DNA of 64,000 nucleotides from Streptacidiphilus melanogenes (GCF_000787835.1 NZ_BBPP01000008.1:85441-149440); one strand, 5' to 3'. Counted from the first letter of the stretch, positions 44,149-52,514 are shown. The notes: generated from the sequence alone by a model not told the origin. Translations and numbers: made by a program.

Positions 44149-44643
44149 TCACCGCCGCGCAAGGCGGCGGCCGGGCGCGCGGACGAGGCCTGGACGCCAC
44201 GGGAAGAGCAGGCCGGTCTGTTCCGCGCGGCTCTCGTCCCAGTGCAGGGAGGGTTTCCGGTGGCGCTGCCGAGCACGCGAGGGGGCCGTAGCCGGCTTCG
44301 GCGAGCGGGCCCCGGCGGCCAGGTGCAGCAGCGGACGCGGACGCCCCGACGCGCCCTGGGCGAGGGTGGCGGCGAGCAGCAGGAGCGGCGGTGCGGCGTC
44401 CTGCCAGAAGATGGACGCGGGGGTGCTCGCCCCGTCCGCGGTGTGAGGGGCGCTCAGGCCGTAGGCCAGCAGCGCCACGGCGGGCAGCGCCGCCAGGAGC
44501 CGTGCGAGCCACCACCGGTAGCGCCGCAGCCGACCGAGCCGAGCGGCGAGCGTCTTGCTCGCGACGCCGAAACCCCCGTCCAACCCCGCCCCTTGGCCCG
44601 TCCGCGGCTCCCCGGTGTCCTCCGGCAGCTCACGCCGGTTCAC
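44149..44643 (-). CDS. possible membrane protein, unknown
   Basis: 164 residues from a GTG; no Shine-Dalgarno seen. Codon third positions are about 90 per cent G or C in this frame, which favours coding. A basic region precedes a membrane helix (about 45-64, LARLLAALPAVALLAYGLSA) and a second one (about 79-95), then a long basic tail. No family recognised. Overlapping frames on the plus strand are also open but have poorer composition. Confidence 0.45.
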   Translation of the reverse strand: MNRRELPEDTGEPRTGQGAGLDGGFGVASKTLAARLGRLRRYRWWLARLLAALPAVALLAYGLSAPHTADGASTPASIFWQDAAPPLLLLAATLAQGASGRPRPLLHLAAGARSPKPATAPSRARQRHRKPSLHWDESRAEQTGLLFPWRPGLVRAPGRRLARR

Positions 44644-44675
44644 ATGAGACGCCGGAAACGGGGCAGGCGCTCGGT

Positions 44676-44942
44676 ATGGCTGCGTACGTGATCTACCTCG
44701 TCATCATCGGCCTCGTCGCCGGCGCCGTCGCGCGCCTGCTCGTGCCGGGCCGCGATCCCATCGGCGTGCTCGGGACGATCGTGCTCGGCGTCGTCGGGTC
44801 CTTCCTCGGCGGCTTCCTCGGCGACGAGTTCCAGCTGCACCACTGGTCGCACACCTTCCACGCCGGCGGCATCCTGTGGTCGATCCTCGGCGCGGTGGTC
44901 GTGCTCCTGATCGCCCGCCTCACCACGCATGGTCGGGCGTGA
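44676..44942 (+). CDS. GlsB/YeaQ/YmgE-family stress membrane protein
   Basis: 88 residues with three membrane segments and the family pattern IIGLVAGAVARLLVPGRDPIGVLGTIVLGVVGSFLGGFLGD. Members (transglycosylase-associated family) are small inner-membrane stress proteins induced by general stress regulators; molecular role unresolved. Ends 40 bp before the stop of the convergent molybdoenzyme gene. Confidence 0.9.
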   Translation: MAAYVIYLVIIGLVAGAVARLLVPGRDPIGVLGTIVLGVVGSFLGGFLGDEFQLHHWSHTFHAGGILWSILGAVVVLLIARLTTHGRA

Positions 44943-44982
44943 ACCTGTCGTGTGAAACCGGGTCCGACCGCCGTCAGGCCGG

Positions 44983-47316
44983 TCAGGCCGCCCGTGCGGG
45001 TTCGAGGCGGATGACGACCGACTTGGTGTTCGGCGTGTTGCTGGTCTCCGCCGTCGAGTCCAGCGGGACCAGCACGTTGGCCTCGGGGAAGTAGGCGGCG
45101 GCGCACCCGCGCGGGGTGGGGTAGCGGGTCGCGCGGAAGCCAGGGGCGCGGCGTTCGCCGTCGGGGTACTCGCTGACCAGGTCGACGAGTTCGCCGTCGT
45201 GCAGACCCAGCTCGACCAGGTCCTCCGGGCTGACGAACACCACCCGGCGGCCGCCCTCCACACCGCGGTAGCGGTCGTCGAGACCGTAGACGGTCGTGTT
45301 GAACTGGTCGTGCGAGCGGACCGTCGTCAGCAGCAGGCGGCCCTCGGGCACCTCGGCCGCCGTGACGGGGTTGACCGTGAAACGGGCCTTGCCGGTCGCG
45401 GTCGGGAAGGTGCGCGAGTCGTGCGGCCCGCGCGGCAGCATGAAGCCGCCGGGCTGCGTCACCCGCGCCTCGAAGGCGTGGAATCCCGGGACGACGTGCT
45501 CGATGTGACGGCGGATCACCGCGTAGTCCCGCCCCATCTCGCTCCAGCCCAGCGCGTCACCGAACAGCTGCCGGCCGAGTCCGGTGACGATCTCGACCTC
45601 GCTGCGCAGCTCCCGCGAGCCGGGCAGCAGCCTGCCGCGCGAGGCGTGGACCATCGCCATCGAGTCCTCGACGGTCACGAACCGCTCGACGCCCTCCTTG
45701 ACGTCCCGTTCGGTGCGGCCCAGGCACGGCAGCAGCAGTGCCTCGGTGCCGTGGCACACGTGGGAACGGTTGAGCTTGGTCGCCACGTGGACGGTCAGCG
45801 AGCAGTTGGCGAGCGCGGCCTCGGTGACGGCCGTGTCCGGGGTGGAGGCGGCGAAGTTGCCGCCGAGCCCGAAGAAGACGTCGACCTTGCCGTCGCGCAT
45901 GGCCCGGATGGAGTCGACGGTGTCCAGGCCGTGCTCGCGGGGTGGCTCGAAGCCGAACTCGTCGCGCAGCCGGTCCAGGAACGCGTCCGGCATCTTCTCC
46001 CAGATGCCCACGGTCCGGTCGCCCTGGACGTTGCTGTGGCCGCGGATCGGCGCGGGCCCCGCGCCCGGACGGCCGATGTTCCCGCGCAGCAGCAGGAAGT
46101 TGACGATCTCCCTGATGGTCGGCACGGCGTTGCGGTGCTGGGTCAGGCCCATGGCCCAGCAGACGGTCACGCTGCCCGCGTTCAGGACGTCGGCCGCCGT
46201 GTACTCGATCTGGCGCCGGGTCAGGCCGCTCAGCTCCTCGATCCGGGCCCAGTCGAGGGTCCGCCAGCCCGCGGCGGCCTGCTCGAAGCCGTCGCAGTAG
46301 CGGTCGATGAAGTCGTGGTCGAGCACGGTGCCGGGCGCCGCCTCCTCGTCCGCCAGCAGGGCGCGGTTGAGGCCCGCGAAGAACGCGAGGTCGCCGTTGA
46401 CGCGGATCGGCAGGTGCCGGTCGGTCAGCTGGGTGCCGGGACCGGCCAGGCCGCGCAGGCTCTGCGGGTTGCGGAAGCGCCCGAAGCCGGCCTCGGGCAG
46501 CGGATTGACGGCGATGATCTTGGCGCCGCGGTGCTTGGCCTGCTCCAGCGCGGTGAGCATGCGCGGGTGGCAGGTGCCCGGGTTCTGCCCCACGATCATG
46601 ATCAGCTCGGCGTGGTCGGTGATGTCCTCCAGGGTGACCATGCCCTTGCCCACGCCGATGGTCTCCTTCAGCGCCGCGCCGCTGGACTCGTGGCACATGT
46701 TCGAGCAGTCCGGCAGGTTGTTGGTGCCCAGCCGCCGAGCCAGCAGCTGGTAGGCGAAGGCCGCCTCGTTGCTGGTGCGGCCGCTGGTGTAGAAGACGGC
46801 CCGGTTCGGGTCGTCCATCGCCCGCAGCCGGTCGGCGGCAAGCACCAGGGCGTCGTCCCAGGAGATCGGTGCGTAGTGCGTCGCCCCCGGCGCCAGGTAC
46901 ATCGGCTCGGTCAGACGGCCCTGGGACTCCAGCCAGTAGCCGTCGTGCCCGCGCAGCTCGGCGATCGAGTGGGCGGCGAAGAAGGCACGGTCGACGCGCT
47001 TGCGGGTGGCCTCCCAGGCGACGGCCTTGGCGCCGTTCTCGCAGAACTCCGCGTGCTTGCGCTCGCCGGGCGGCGGGTCGGGCCAGGCGCAGCTCGGGCA
47101 GTCGAACCCGTGGACCTGGTTCAGCGCGAGCAGCGTCCGCGCGCCGCGGACCGGGCCCGTTTCCTCCCGGGCGTACTTGACCGTCTCGGTGACGCTGTGG
47201 ACGCCCACGCTCGACCGGTGCGGAGCGCCGGTGCGCAGCTCCGGCTCCCGTCCCTGCCGATCCGGCCGCCCCTCCTGGTTCTCCCGGCCCGGTCGGGTCG
47301 GGTCCGGCTGGCTCAT
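44983..47316 (-). CDS. FdhF/YdeP-family molybdopterin oxidoreductase
   Basis: 777 residues from an ATG with GGAGGAG. N-terminal cluster motif C73-x2-C76-x15-C92, fewer Cys than in classic formate dehydrogenase. The Mo ligand position aligns with SeCys140 of E. coli FdhF and is Cys here (LPDCSNMC208HESS). The molybdopterin dinucleotide-binding C-terminal domain is present (LLLTTVRSHDQFNTTVYGLDDRYRG). YdeP-type proteins are linked to acid resistance and anaerobic survival; the substrate is not established. No FdhD or quinone-reactive subunit is next to it, so the electron partner is unknown. Monocistronic. Confidence 0.9.
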   Translation of the reverse strand: MSQPDPTRPGRENQEGRPDRQGREPELRTGAPHRSSVGVHSVTETVKYAREETGPVRGARTLLALNQVHGFDCPSCAWPDPPPGERKHAEFCENGAKAVAWEATRKRVDRAFFAAHSIAELRGHDGYWLESQGRLTEPMYLAPGATHYAPISWDDALVLAADRLRAMDDPNRAVFYTSGRTSNEAAFAYQLLARRLGTNNLPDCSNMCHESSGAALKETIGVGKGMVTLEDITDHAELIMIVGQNPGTCHPRMLTALEQAKHRGAKIIAVNPLPEAGFGRFRNPQSLRGLAGPGTQLTDRHLPIRVNGDLAFFAGLNRALLADEEAAPGTVLDHDFIDRYCDGFEQAAAGWRTLDWARIEELSGLTRRQIEYTAADVLNAGSVTVCWAMGLTQHRNAVPTIREIVNFLLLRGNIGRPGAGPAPIRGHSNVQGDRTVGIWEKMPDAFLDRLRDEFGFEPPREHGLDTVDSIRAMRDGKVDVFFGLGGNFAASTPDTAVTEAALANCSLTVHVATKLNRSHVCHGTEALLLPCLGRTERDVKEGVERFVTVEDSMAMVHASRGRLLPGSRELRSEVEIVTGLGRQLFGDALGWSEMGRDYAVIRRHIEHVVPGFHAFEARVTQPGGFMLPRGPHDSRTFPTATGKARFTVNPVTAAEVPEGRLLLTTVRSHDQFNTTVYGLDDRYRGVEGGRRVVFVSPEDLVELGLHDGELVDLVSEYPDGERRAPGFRATRYPTPRGCAAAYFPEANVLVPLDSTAETSNTPNTKSVVIRLEPARAA

Positions 47317-47457
47317 GGCCGTCTCCTCCGCGGGAAAACGCGTCTATGACAGCGGATAACCGTCCCGATGGTGGGCAAACCCAGCAGGAGCTGCCCGTTT
47401 CCTGCAGCTGGGAGATGATGGCCGGAAGGGGGACGGCCCGAATCCGGGAGCGTGCAC

Positions 47458-47853
47458 ATGACGTCCGGCACGGACGGAACCGGCCACACCGCCGCCGAGC
47501 GCTTCGCCGTGGCCGAGGACATCGGCGCGTCGGAGGCCGTGCTACGGCTTTCCGGAGAGCTCGACCACGACACGGCCCCCGCCCTGCGCACGGCCCTCGA
47601 CCGCTGCGAGAGCGCGGGCTCGGCACGCATCCTGGTCGACTTCTCCGACCTGCGCTTCTGCGACTCCACCGGCCTGAACGTGCTGCTGCAGGCGCGCGCC
47701 CGGGCCCAGGAGCGCGATGGGGCGGTCGAGCTGGTCGGACTGGGCCGCGGCGTCGCCCGGGTCTTCGACCTCACCGGCGCCGGAACGCTCTTTCCCCGCT
47801 ACGCGACCGTGGCCGAGGCGCGCTCGGCCGGCGGCCCGGACCCGGGACGCTGA
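47458..47853 (+). CDS. STAS-domain anti-sigma factor antagonist
   Basis: 131 residues from the ATG at 47458 (GGGAG 7 bp upstream; GTG at 47452 is possible). The STAS fold covers about 18-115 with phosphorylatable Ser in DLRFCDSTGLNVLLQA. It binds an RsbW-type anti-sigma factor when unphosphorylated and so frees a sigma factor. The next gene, 54 bp on, encodes an RsbW-like ATPase, the natural partner; the SpoIIE phosphatases at 22609 and 25494 could reactivate it. Confidence 0.92.
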   Translation: MTSGTDGTGHTAAERFAVAEDIGASEAVLRLSGELDHDTAPALRTALDRCESAGSARILVDFSDLRFCDSTGLNVLLQARARAQERDGAVELVGLGRGVARVFDLTGAGTLFPRYATVAEARSAGGPDPGR

Positions 47854-47907
47854 GGGACCGCGCACGCTGACGGGAGTCCTGGCAGGACCAAGGAGCGGAG
47901 GCTCACG

Positions 47908-48336
47908 GTGGACGGCGCAGGCGGTTCGACGGGCGCGGCGAGGGTGGACCGGCTGCGCCTCGGGGGAGCGACCGGAGTGGTGGGCCGGTGCCGCGACTTC
48001 GTCAGCGCCAGCCTCGCCGCGCGCGGCTGGCTGGACGACCCCGCCGAGGAGCAGCAGGCCGTCGTGGAGGACGTGCTGCTGATGACCTCCGAGCTGGTCA
48101 CCAACGCCTGCCTGCACGCCGGAGGACCGCGGGAGCTCGCCGTGTCCGCGGCGGGCGACCGCCTGCGGGTGGAGGTCGCCGACGCGAACCCGGTCCGCCC
48201 CGAGCTGCGTTCGCTCACCGCGCCCGCCTACCCCGGCGGCCACGGCCTGCGGGTCGTCCAGCAGCTCTCCCACCGCTGGGGGAGCGAGGTCACGGACGGC
48301 GGCAAGGTCGTCTGGTTCGAGATCGACCGCGCCTGA
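47908..48336 (+). CDS. RsbW-like ATP-binding protein (anti-sigma kinase type)
   Basis: 142 residues from a GTG with GGAGCGGAGG upstream. HATPase_c_2 domain: MTSELVTNACLHAGG (N box), VEVADANPVRPEL (G1) and AYPGGHGLRVVQQLSHRWG (G2). Likely phosphorylates the STAS protein encoded just upstream and/or binds a sigma-B-type factor. No sigma factor gene is in the window. Followed by two copies of an unknown small protein. Confidence 0.9.
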   Translation: MDGAGGSTGAARVDRLRLGGATGVVGRCRDFVSASLAARGWLDDPAEEQQAVVEDVLLMTSELVTNACLHAGGPRELAVSAAGDRLRVEVADANPVRPELRSLTAPAYPGGHGLRVVQQLSHRWGSEVTDGGKVVWFEIDRA

Positions 48337-48468
48337 GCACCGGCCGAAGTTGGCCGGGCAAACGGGGAGGTGTGTCCCGGTCCCGACGGGGAAGGCGCCC
48401 CCGGAAGTCGCCGCCCGCCCCCGGCCGACGCGTGCGCCGGGTGGCGGCCCGATCAGGAGGAGCAGCGG

Positions 48469-48750
48469 ATGGCATCCATCAGCTTCCCGCTGGTGTGGCG
48501 CGGGGACGGCCAGGTCCTGGTACCGGCCTCGGTCCTGTCGCGCATGCTGCGGGAGATCGACGACCAGCTGGCCGGGTGGCCGGCCCAGGGCGCGGACACC
48601 AGCACGGTCGAGGCAGTCCGCACCCTCCTGGGCGAAGTCGCGGACCAGATCGACGTCGACTGCATCGCCGTCGCCTCCGAACTGGAGGACCGGATCACCG
48701 ACGACGCGGGCGGCGGCGCCGGTGCGGACGAGGGCGACGCCGGGGACTGA
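48469..48750 (+). CDS. small unknown protein, copy 1 of an adjacent pair
   Basis: 93 residues; ATG after CAGGAGGAGCAGCGG. It is helical with a beta-like N-terminus and carries the motif VADQIDVDCIAVASELEDR near the C-terminus. It aligns with the next gene product over about 70 residues (LVPASVLSRMLREIDDQL...). No known domain recognised. Acidic overall. Position directly after the STAS and RsbW-like genes suggests it belongs to the same stress module. Confidence 0.8.
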   Translation: MASISFPLVWRGDGQVLVPASVLSRMLREIDDQLAGWPAQGADTSTVEAVRTLLGEVADQIDVDCIAVASELEDRITDDAGGGAGADEGDAGD

Positions 48751-48771
48751 ACCGGGGCCTGACCCGGGCGG

Positions 48772-48797
48772 GGGTTGGGCGGCGGTGCCCCGGGTAG
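48772..48797 (+). promoter_or_regulatory. candidate sigma-B-type promoter of copy 2
   Basis: GGGT, 16 bp, GGGTAG fits GNNT-N14-16-GGGTA. The expected RNA start is near 48807, 57 nt before the GTG at 48864. Confidence 0.4.
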
Positions 48798-48863
48798 CCG
48801 CGCAGCAGGGCCGCCGACGGGCGGCCGCCCGACGCGGAGCGAGCCGACGGAGGAGTGGTCGCG

Positions 48864-49091
48864 GTGAGACGGGTGACGATCGAGCTGGTCTGTCTGGTGG
48901 AAGGCGAGGTGCTGGTGTCGGCGGTGACCCTCTCCGGACTGCTGCGGCACGTCTCCGAGGAGGTCTGCACGTGGACCGGCCGGGCCGCGGACCCGGCCAC
49001 CCTGACGGAGGTCCGGGAGATGCTCGACGGCCTCGCCGACCGGATCGACGTGGACTGCATGGCTCTGGTGTCCGAGCTCGACGACGAGTGA
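48864..49091 (+). CDS. small unknown protein, copy 2 of an adjacent pair
   Basis: 75 residues from the GTG at 48864 (GGAGGAG 8 bp upstream; GTG at 48855 possible). Shares with copy 1 the layout LVSAVTLSGLLRHVSEEV...ADPATLTEVREMLDGLADRIDVDCMALVSELDDE. The conserved core is VR-x2-L-x2-(L/V)AD-x-IDVDC-x-A-x2-SEL-x-D, with an invariant Cys. Function unknown; the pairing implies a recent tandem duplication or a heteromeric unit. Confidence 0.78.
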   Translation: MRRVTIELVCLVEGEVLVSAVTLSGLLRHVSEEVCTWTGRAADPATLTEVREMLDGLADRIDVDCMALVSELDDE

Positions 49092-49154
49092 TCCGCGTTT
49101 GCGGCGCGGGCATCCGGTTCTCCGAACGACGCCGACTCGTGAGGGTTTCCGGTC

Positions 49155-49577
49155 TCAGGCGCTCTCGGGGCGGGGGCGGGAGCGGATCTGCATGCCCGGG
49201 CGCCGCCGGTGGACCGTCAGGTAGGAGAGTCCGCCGTCTCCGGCGGTCAGGCTGCGGGTGGACCCGTGGGGGAGCCAGTAGAGCGAGCCGGCGGTCAGTT
49301 GCCGATCTCCCTCCGGCGACGTGAGCGTGCCGGATCCGGACACGACCAGCAGCAGCACGTCCAGGTCGGGCTCAGTGTGCGTGCCGACTTGCCGGCCGGC
49401 CTGCAGGTGGATCAGGTTGGCGTCCAGTTGGCGCCCGGACTCGGCCAGTTTCCACAGGGCTCCCGTAGCCGCCGTGTCCGGGGCGGAAGCGAGGGCGAGG
49501 ACGTCGCAGAGTAGACCCGGCACCGGTCCGGCGGACCCGCCGTCGGCGAACGATTCGCCCGCGTCCTCGTCAGTCAC
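49155..49577 (-). CDS. cupin-domain protein
   Basis: 140 residues from the GTG at 49577, with a GGGGACGAGG-like Shine-Dalgarno; a GTG at 49610 would add 11 residues. A single cupin barrel (about 55-130): HLQAGRQVGTHTEPDLDVLLLVVSGSGTLTSPEGDRQLTAGSLYWLPHGSTRSLTAG. The first motif has one His (THTEPD) and the second a His in PHGS, fewer metal ligands than active dioxygenases. Probably a small sensor or a non-enzymatic binding protein. Confidence 0.8.
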   Translation of the reverse strand: MTDEDAGESFADGGSAGPVPGLLCDVLALASAPDTAATGALWKLAESGRQLDANLIHLQAGRQVGTHTEPDLDVLLLVVSGSGTLTSPEGDRQLTAGSLYWLPHGSTRSLTAGDGGLSYLTVHRRRPGMQIRSRPRPESA

Positions 49578-49813
49578 GGCCTCGTCCCCTTCTGGTGCGG
49601 TCGGCCGCACCGGCCTCGGCCATTATTTCGCGGCGAGGCCCCCGCTGCACCACACGTCCAGTGCCACGGTCCGCGCCATGTGGGCGCGGCGCGCCCCGAA
49701 GGCGCAGTGACCCCGCCTCAGGTGGTCGCGTGGTTGCAAGGCGCGAGCCCGGGGGAGACGCTGAGGTACCCGACCCATCTCTCACGTCCACCCGGGTCAA
49801 GGGAGCGAACGCC

Positions 49814-50101
49814 ATGTCAGCGAGCATCCAGATCGAATCCATCGGCGACCACGAATACCTGGTGAGGTTCCCTGCCGGGGCCGAGACGGTCCTGTCCCGG
49901 TTCCGGGCCACCGAGGAGACACTCGGCAAACTCGGCCCCACGGGATCGGACGAGAGCCGGATCGTGGCCGAGACTGCGGCGTATCTCGCCGAGCACCAGC
50001 AGGTCATCGACATGCCGGCCATGGTCGACCTCTACGACGTCGAGGCGGCCTACGGCGGCGACTACCTCCGCACCGTGACCCGGCGGCTCAGCCCCGCATG
50101 A
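49814..50101 (+). CDS. small conserved-type protein, unknown
   Basis: 95 residues. The sequence MSASIQIESIGDHEYLVRFPAGAETVLSRFRATEETLGKLG looks like an N-terminal beta-hairpin followed by helices (ESRIVAETAAYLAEHQQVIDMPAMVDLYDVEAAYGGDYL). No signal, membrane segment or catalytic motif. Codon use is typical for the region. Its stop is 43 bp before the next start on the same strand. Confidence 0.7.
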   Translation: MSASIQIESIGDHEYLVRFPAGAETVLSRFRATEETLGKLGPTGSDESRIVAETAAYLAEHQQVIDMPAMVDLYDVEAAYGGDYLRTVTRRLSPA

Positions 50102-50144
50102 CCGTTCGCTCCTTCTCCTGCCAGCGCGACTCTTCCTCGCGTCC

Positions 50145-50351
50145 ATGCGGGGGGACCGCCGGGCCGCCGCGCTCCCGATCGGCCCGGTGCTGCGCGCCCT
50201 GCCGGGCGTCGACTGGCTGACCACGCGGGACATGCTGCCCCGTGCGGGCGTCCGGCACGAGGACACTTGCGTCGGGCTGATCAGCGGATCCCAGCGGGCA
50301 GCCCTGGCGACCGAGTTGGCCCAGGGCCCGAACGCCCGCGAGGATCGCTGA
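50145..50351 (+). CDS. IHF-like (actinobacterial sIHF/mIHF) small DNA-binding protein
   Basis: 68 residues. IGPVLRALPGVDWLTTRDMLPRAGVRHEDTCVGLISGSQRAALATEL follows the helix-two-turns-helix pattern of actinobacterial integration host factor (…LLESLPGVGKVRAKQIMERLGI…GLGSNQIASLEREF). It lacks the long basic N-terminal helix, and the GK pair of the hairpin is WL, so DNA affinity may be altered. A divergent paralogue of the essential sIHF is the best reading. No Shine-Dalgarno seen. Confidence 0.6.
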   Translation: MRGDRRAAALPIGPVLRALPGVDWLTTRDMLPRAGVRHEDTCVGLISGSQRAALATELAQGPNAREDR

Positions 50352-50463
50352 CGCTCAGGACGGCGGCCTGACGCTGACGAAAAGCGAGGGTGCCGGCAAG
50401 CCACTCGGCGAAACGTCGACAAGGACGGCGCGACCTCGGCGACCGCTTCTCGTTGGTTGTGGC

Positions 50464-50673
50464 GTGACCAGCGCGGAACCGGTTCCCCAGCCTGAGGAAG
50501 GCGGCGCAGCCTCGTCGTCCGACACCCCGCTCTTCCAGGAGATGGCGGAGGCGTGGGCGCTGCTCGGCCGCGCGGTGCCGGGCGGGCCCGATCCCGCGTG
50601 GGACCGGCTGATCGCCGGTCGGGGCGACCGACCGCACGCCCCGGTCCCGTCGCCCCGACAGGAACTCACCTGA
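50464..50673 (+). CDS. small protein, unknown
   Basis: 69 residues from a GTG without a clear ribosome site. The block LFQEMAEAWALLGRAVPGGPDPAWDRLIAG is amphipathic and composition is protein-like. Overlaps the end of the convergent hydrolase gene by 8 bp. No family recognised. Confidence 0.5.
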   Translation: MTSAEPVPQPEEGGAASSSDTPLFQEMAEAWALLGRAVPGGPDPAWDRLIAGRGDRPHAPVPSPRQELT

Positions 50674-51340
50674 CGTCAGGGGCGAGGAAGCCAGGGAAGT
50701 CGAGGAACCAGTCCCGGGCCGCCGTCGCGACCTGCTCCAGCGTGCCCGGTTCAGCGAGCAGGTGCGTCGCTCCCGGGACTACGATCAGGTGACGCGGCGC
50801 GGTCATCCGGTCGGCGGCGGCACGGTTGAGGCGCAGGACGTCCGCATCCAGACCGCCGACGAGCAGCAGTACGGGTGCCCGCACCTGCGGCAGCGCCTCC
50901 TCCGCCAGGTCGGGCCGTCCCCCTCGGGAGACCACGGCGCTCACCCGCTCGGGGCGTTCGGCCGCCGCCCGAAGCGCGGCGGCCGCGCCCGTGCTCGCGC
51001 CGAACAGGCCGACGGGCAGGCGGGCGGTGTCCGGCCGCGTGCCGAGGAGGTCGATCGCCGCGACGAGGCGACGGGCCAGCAGTGGGAAGTCGAAGCGCAG
51101 CCGGCGCGTGATGTCGTCTACGCGCTCCTCCGGCGGGGTCAGCAGATCCAGCAGCAGGGTGCCCAGCCCGGCGTGCTGCAGGACCGTCGCGACCGCGCGG
51201 TTGCGCGGGCTGAACCGGGAGCTTCCGCTCCCATGGGCGAAGACCACCACTGACGGCGACGACGGCGGAAGCGCGAGATCGCCGTGGACGGCGTCGTCGC
51301 CGGCGCCGATGACGAGGTCCCGGACCGTGACGGCAGGCAC
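50666..51340 (-). CDS. alpha/beta hydrolase (dienelactone-hydrolase-like)
   Basis: 224 residues from the GTG at 51340 with GGGAGGTGGGG upstream; the longer open frame beyond it is composition-poor. HGSGSSRFSPRN is the oxyanion loop, GLFGASTGAAAAL the nucleophile elbow (Ser in GASTG), DADVL and GATHLL hold the acid and His. Typical of predicted cytoplasmic alpha/beta hydrolases in Streptomyces often located next to phosphoribosyltransferases or stress genes. Substrate unknown. Confidence 0.85.
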   Translation of the reverse strand: MPAVTVRDLVIGAGDDAVHGDLALPPSSPSVVVFAHGSGSSRFSPRNRAVATVLQHAGLGTLLLDLLTPPEERVDDITRRLRFDFPLLARRLVAAIDLLGTRPDTARLPVGLFGASTGAAAALRAAAERPERVSAVVSRGGRPDLAEEALPQVRAPVLLLVGGLDADVLRLNRAAADRMTAPRHLIVVPGATHLLAEPGTLEQVATAARDWFLDFPGFLAPDVR

Positions 51341-51540
51341 GACCCCACCTCCCTCTTCCGGTCGCAGACCCCCTGCCCGCGCTCCACCCGCCGAAACGCG
51401 GGCCGGATGTTGCAGGGACGGGCCGGTGCCGACGCGTCGTCCAGACTCGTTCGGCCCAAGCTCGGTGCGGGTCGGGCTGCGGCGCGGCCGACGGCGAGTA
51501 GCGTCGTGAGCGCTCATCTCCGCCTCGAGAGGAATGGCTC

Positions 51541-51777
51541 ATGCTCGCGCTGCCCGGAACATGGCAGGTGCTTCGGGCGATCGGCGCACACGCGGTGCGC
51601 GGCCTCGCAGCCGTGGAGCCGCGCGGATGGAACCGGCAGGCCCAGCGCAACGCGGCCGCGGCCGCCGCGTCGGCCCGCGCCTGGAGGCTGGAGGCCGAGG
51701 AGGCCGAACAGTGGGCCCTCCTCCGGCTCGCCGTCGCCGACGCGCCGACCGCCCAGGCCCGCGCCACCCGGGGCTGA
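51541..51777 (+). CDS. small alanine-rich protein, unknown
   Basis: 78 residues with GAGAGG upstream of the ATG. Central helix RQAQRNAAAAAASARAWRLEAEEAEQWALLRLAVADAP is predicted coiled-coil-like. No signal peptide or known domain. Confidence 0.5.
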   Translation: MLALPGTWQVLRAIGAHAVRGLAAVEPRGWNRQAQRNAAAAAASARAWRLEAEEAEQWALLRLAVADAPTAQARATRG

Positions 51778-51824
51778 CCGCCGCGAGCACGCGAGGTCCG
51801 GCGCGCGCGACCGGATGCGTGGCC

Positions 51825-51968
51825 TCAGCCCACCGCCACGATCACGACGACGCACATGACGAGGATCACCAGGACCCCGATCCAGAAGGTTCTGAGGCTC
51901 GGGCCGAGATGCTCACCCGGGTTGCCGCTCGGCGGGCGGTCGCGTGTGGAGAAGTCGGGGTCGGCCAT
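51825..51968 (-). CDS. 47-residue single-TM protein
   Basis: ATG with AAAGGAG upstream. A polar N-terminus (MADPDFSTRDRPPSGNPGEHLG) is followed by one membrane helix at the C-terminus (FWIGVLVILVMCVVVIVAV). A candidate sigma-B-type promoter (52061-52085) points at it. This tail-anchored layout is common among small stress-induced membrane proteins, but no family is recognised. Confidence 0.65.
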   Translation of the reverse strand: MADPDFSTRDRPPSGNPGEHLGPSLRTFWIGVLVILVMCVVVIVAVG

Positions 51969-52060
51969 GACTGTCAGCTCCTTTCGCGTGCGGTGGCGGC
52001 CCGAAGGGGGGGCACCGCGCGGGTGCCCGGCCGCCGCCGGGTGAAACGAGCGGGGCACTG

Positions 52061-52085
52061 ATACCCGCCGCCATTGCGGGTAGAC
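52061..52085 (-). promoter_or_regulatory. candidate sigma-B-type promoter within an inverted repeat
   Basis: On the minus strand GTCT, 15 bp, GGGTAT. The -10 hexamer is half of the inverted repeat TACCCGC/GCGGGTA (52062-52068 and 52076-52082), so a GGGTA core also faces right. Expected RNA start near 52054, about 85 nt before the ATG at 51968. Confidence 0.4.
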
Positions 52086-52128
52086 GCCGAACGCAACCGC
52101 AACGTCACCGTCAGGGAGGGCTTTCCTC

Positions 52129-52458
52129 ATGGGCAGCACATTCACGCAGGCCAAGGAGAAGACCACCACCGCGGCCCACTCCGTCGGCGACGGCGCGGCC
52201 GTGGTGGCCGACCGTGCCGCCCGGATCGCGCGGCTCGCCGTCGGCCGGACCACGGCCGCGCTCGACCGGGCCCAGCGCCAGTTCGACCGGGCCCAGCACC
52301 AGGCGGCGGCCACCGCGAAGAGCGTGAAGGACACCGCGAAGAGCACGAAGGGCGCCGACACCGGGGCCGGTGTCCGCACCAAGACGCTCGTCGGATTGGC
52401 GGCGGCGGCCGTCGTCGCCGCCCTCGCGTGGCTGGGGCTGCGCGGCCGGGTCGACTGA
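52129..52458 (+). CDS. small stress-type protein with C-terminal membrane anchor
   Basis: 109 residues. A long Ala/Arg/Gln-rich amphipathic helix (about 1-80, AALDRAQRQFDRAQHQAAATAKSVKDTAKSTK) precedes one membrane helix (about 86-104, LVGLAAAAVVAALAWLGL). The layout resembles ElaB/YqjD-type ribosome-tethering tail-anchored proteins, but similarity is only in form. Followed by a strong terminator. Confidence 0.7.
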   Translation: MGSTFTQAKEKTTTAAHSVGDGAAVVADRAARIARLAVGRTTAALDRAQRQFDRAQHQAAATAKSVKDTAKSTKGADTGAGVRTKTLVGLAAAAVVAALAWLGLRGRVD

Positions 52459-52484
52459 TCGGGCGCGGATCGGTGACACCGGCG

Positions 52485-52514
52485 GGAACGGGCACCCATC
52501 GCGGTGCCCGTTCC
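52485..52514 (+). terminator. 12-bp perfect hairpin
   Basis: Arms GGAACGGGCACC (52485-52496) and its exact complement (52503-52514), loop CATCGC, 26 bp after the stop at 52458. Followed by GTTTGCC, no long U-tract. Confidence 0.85.
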
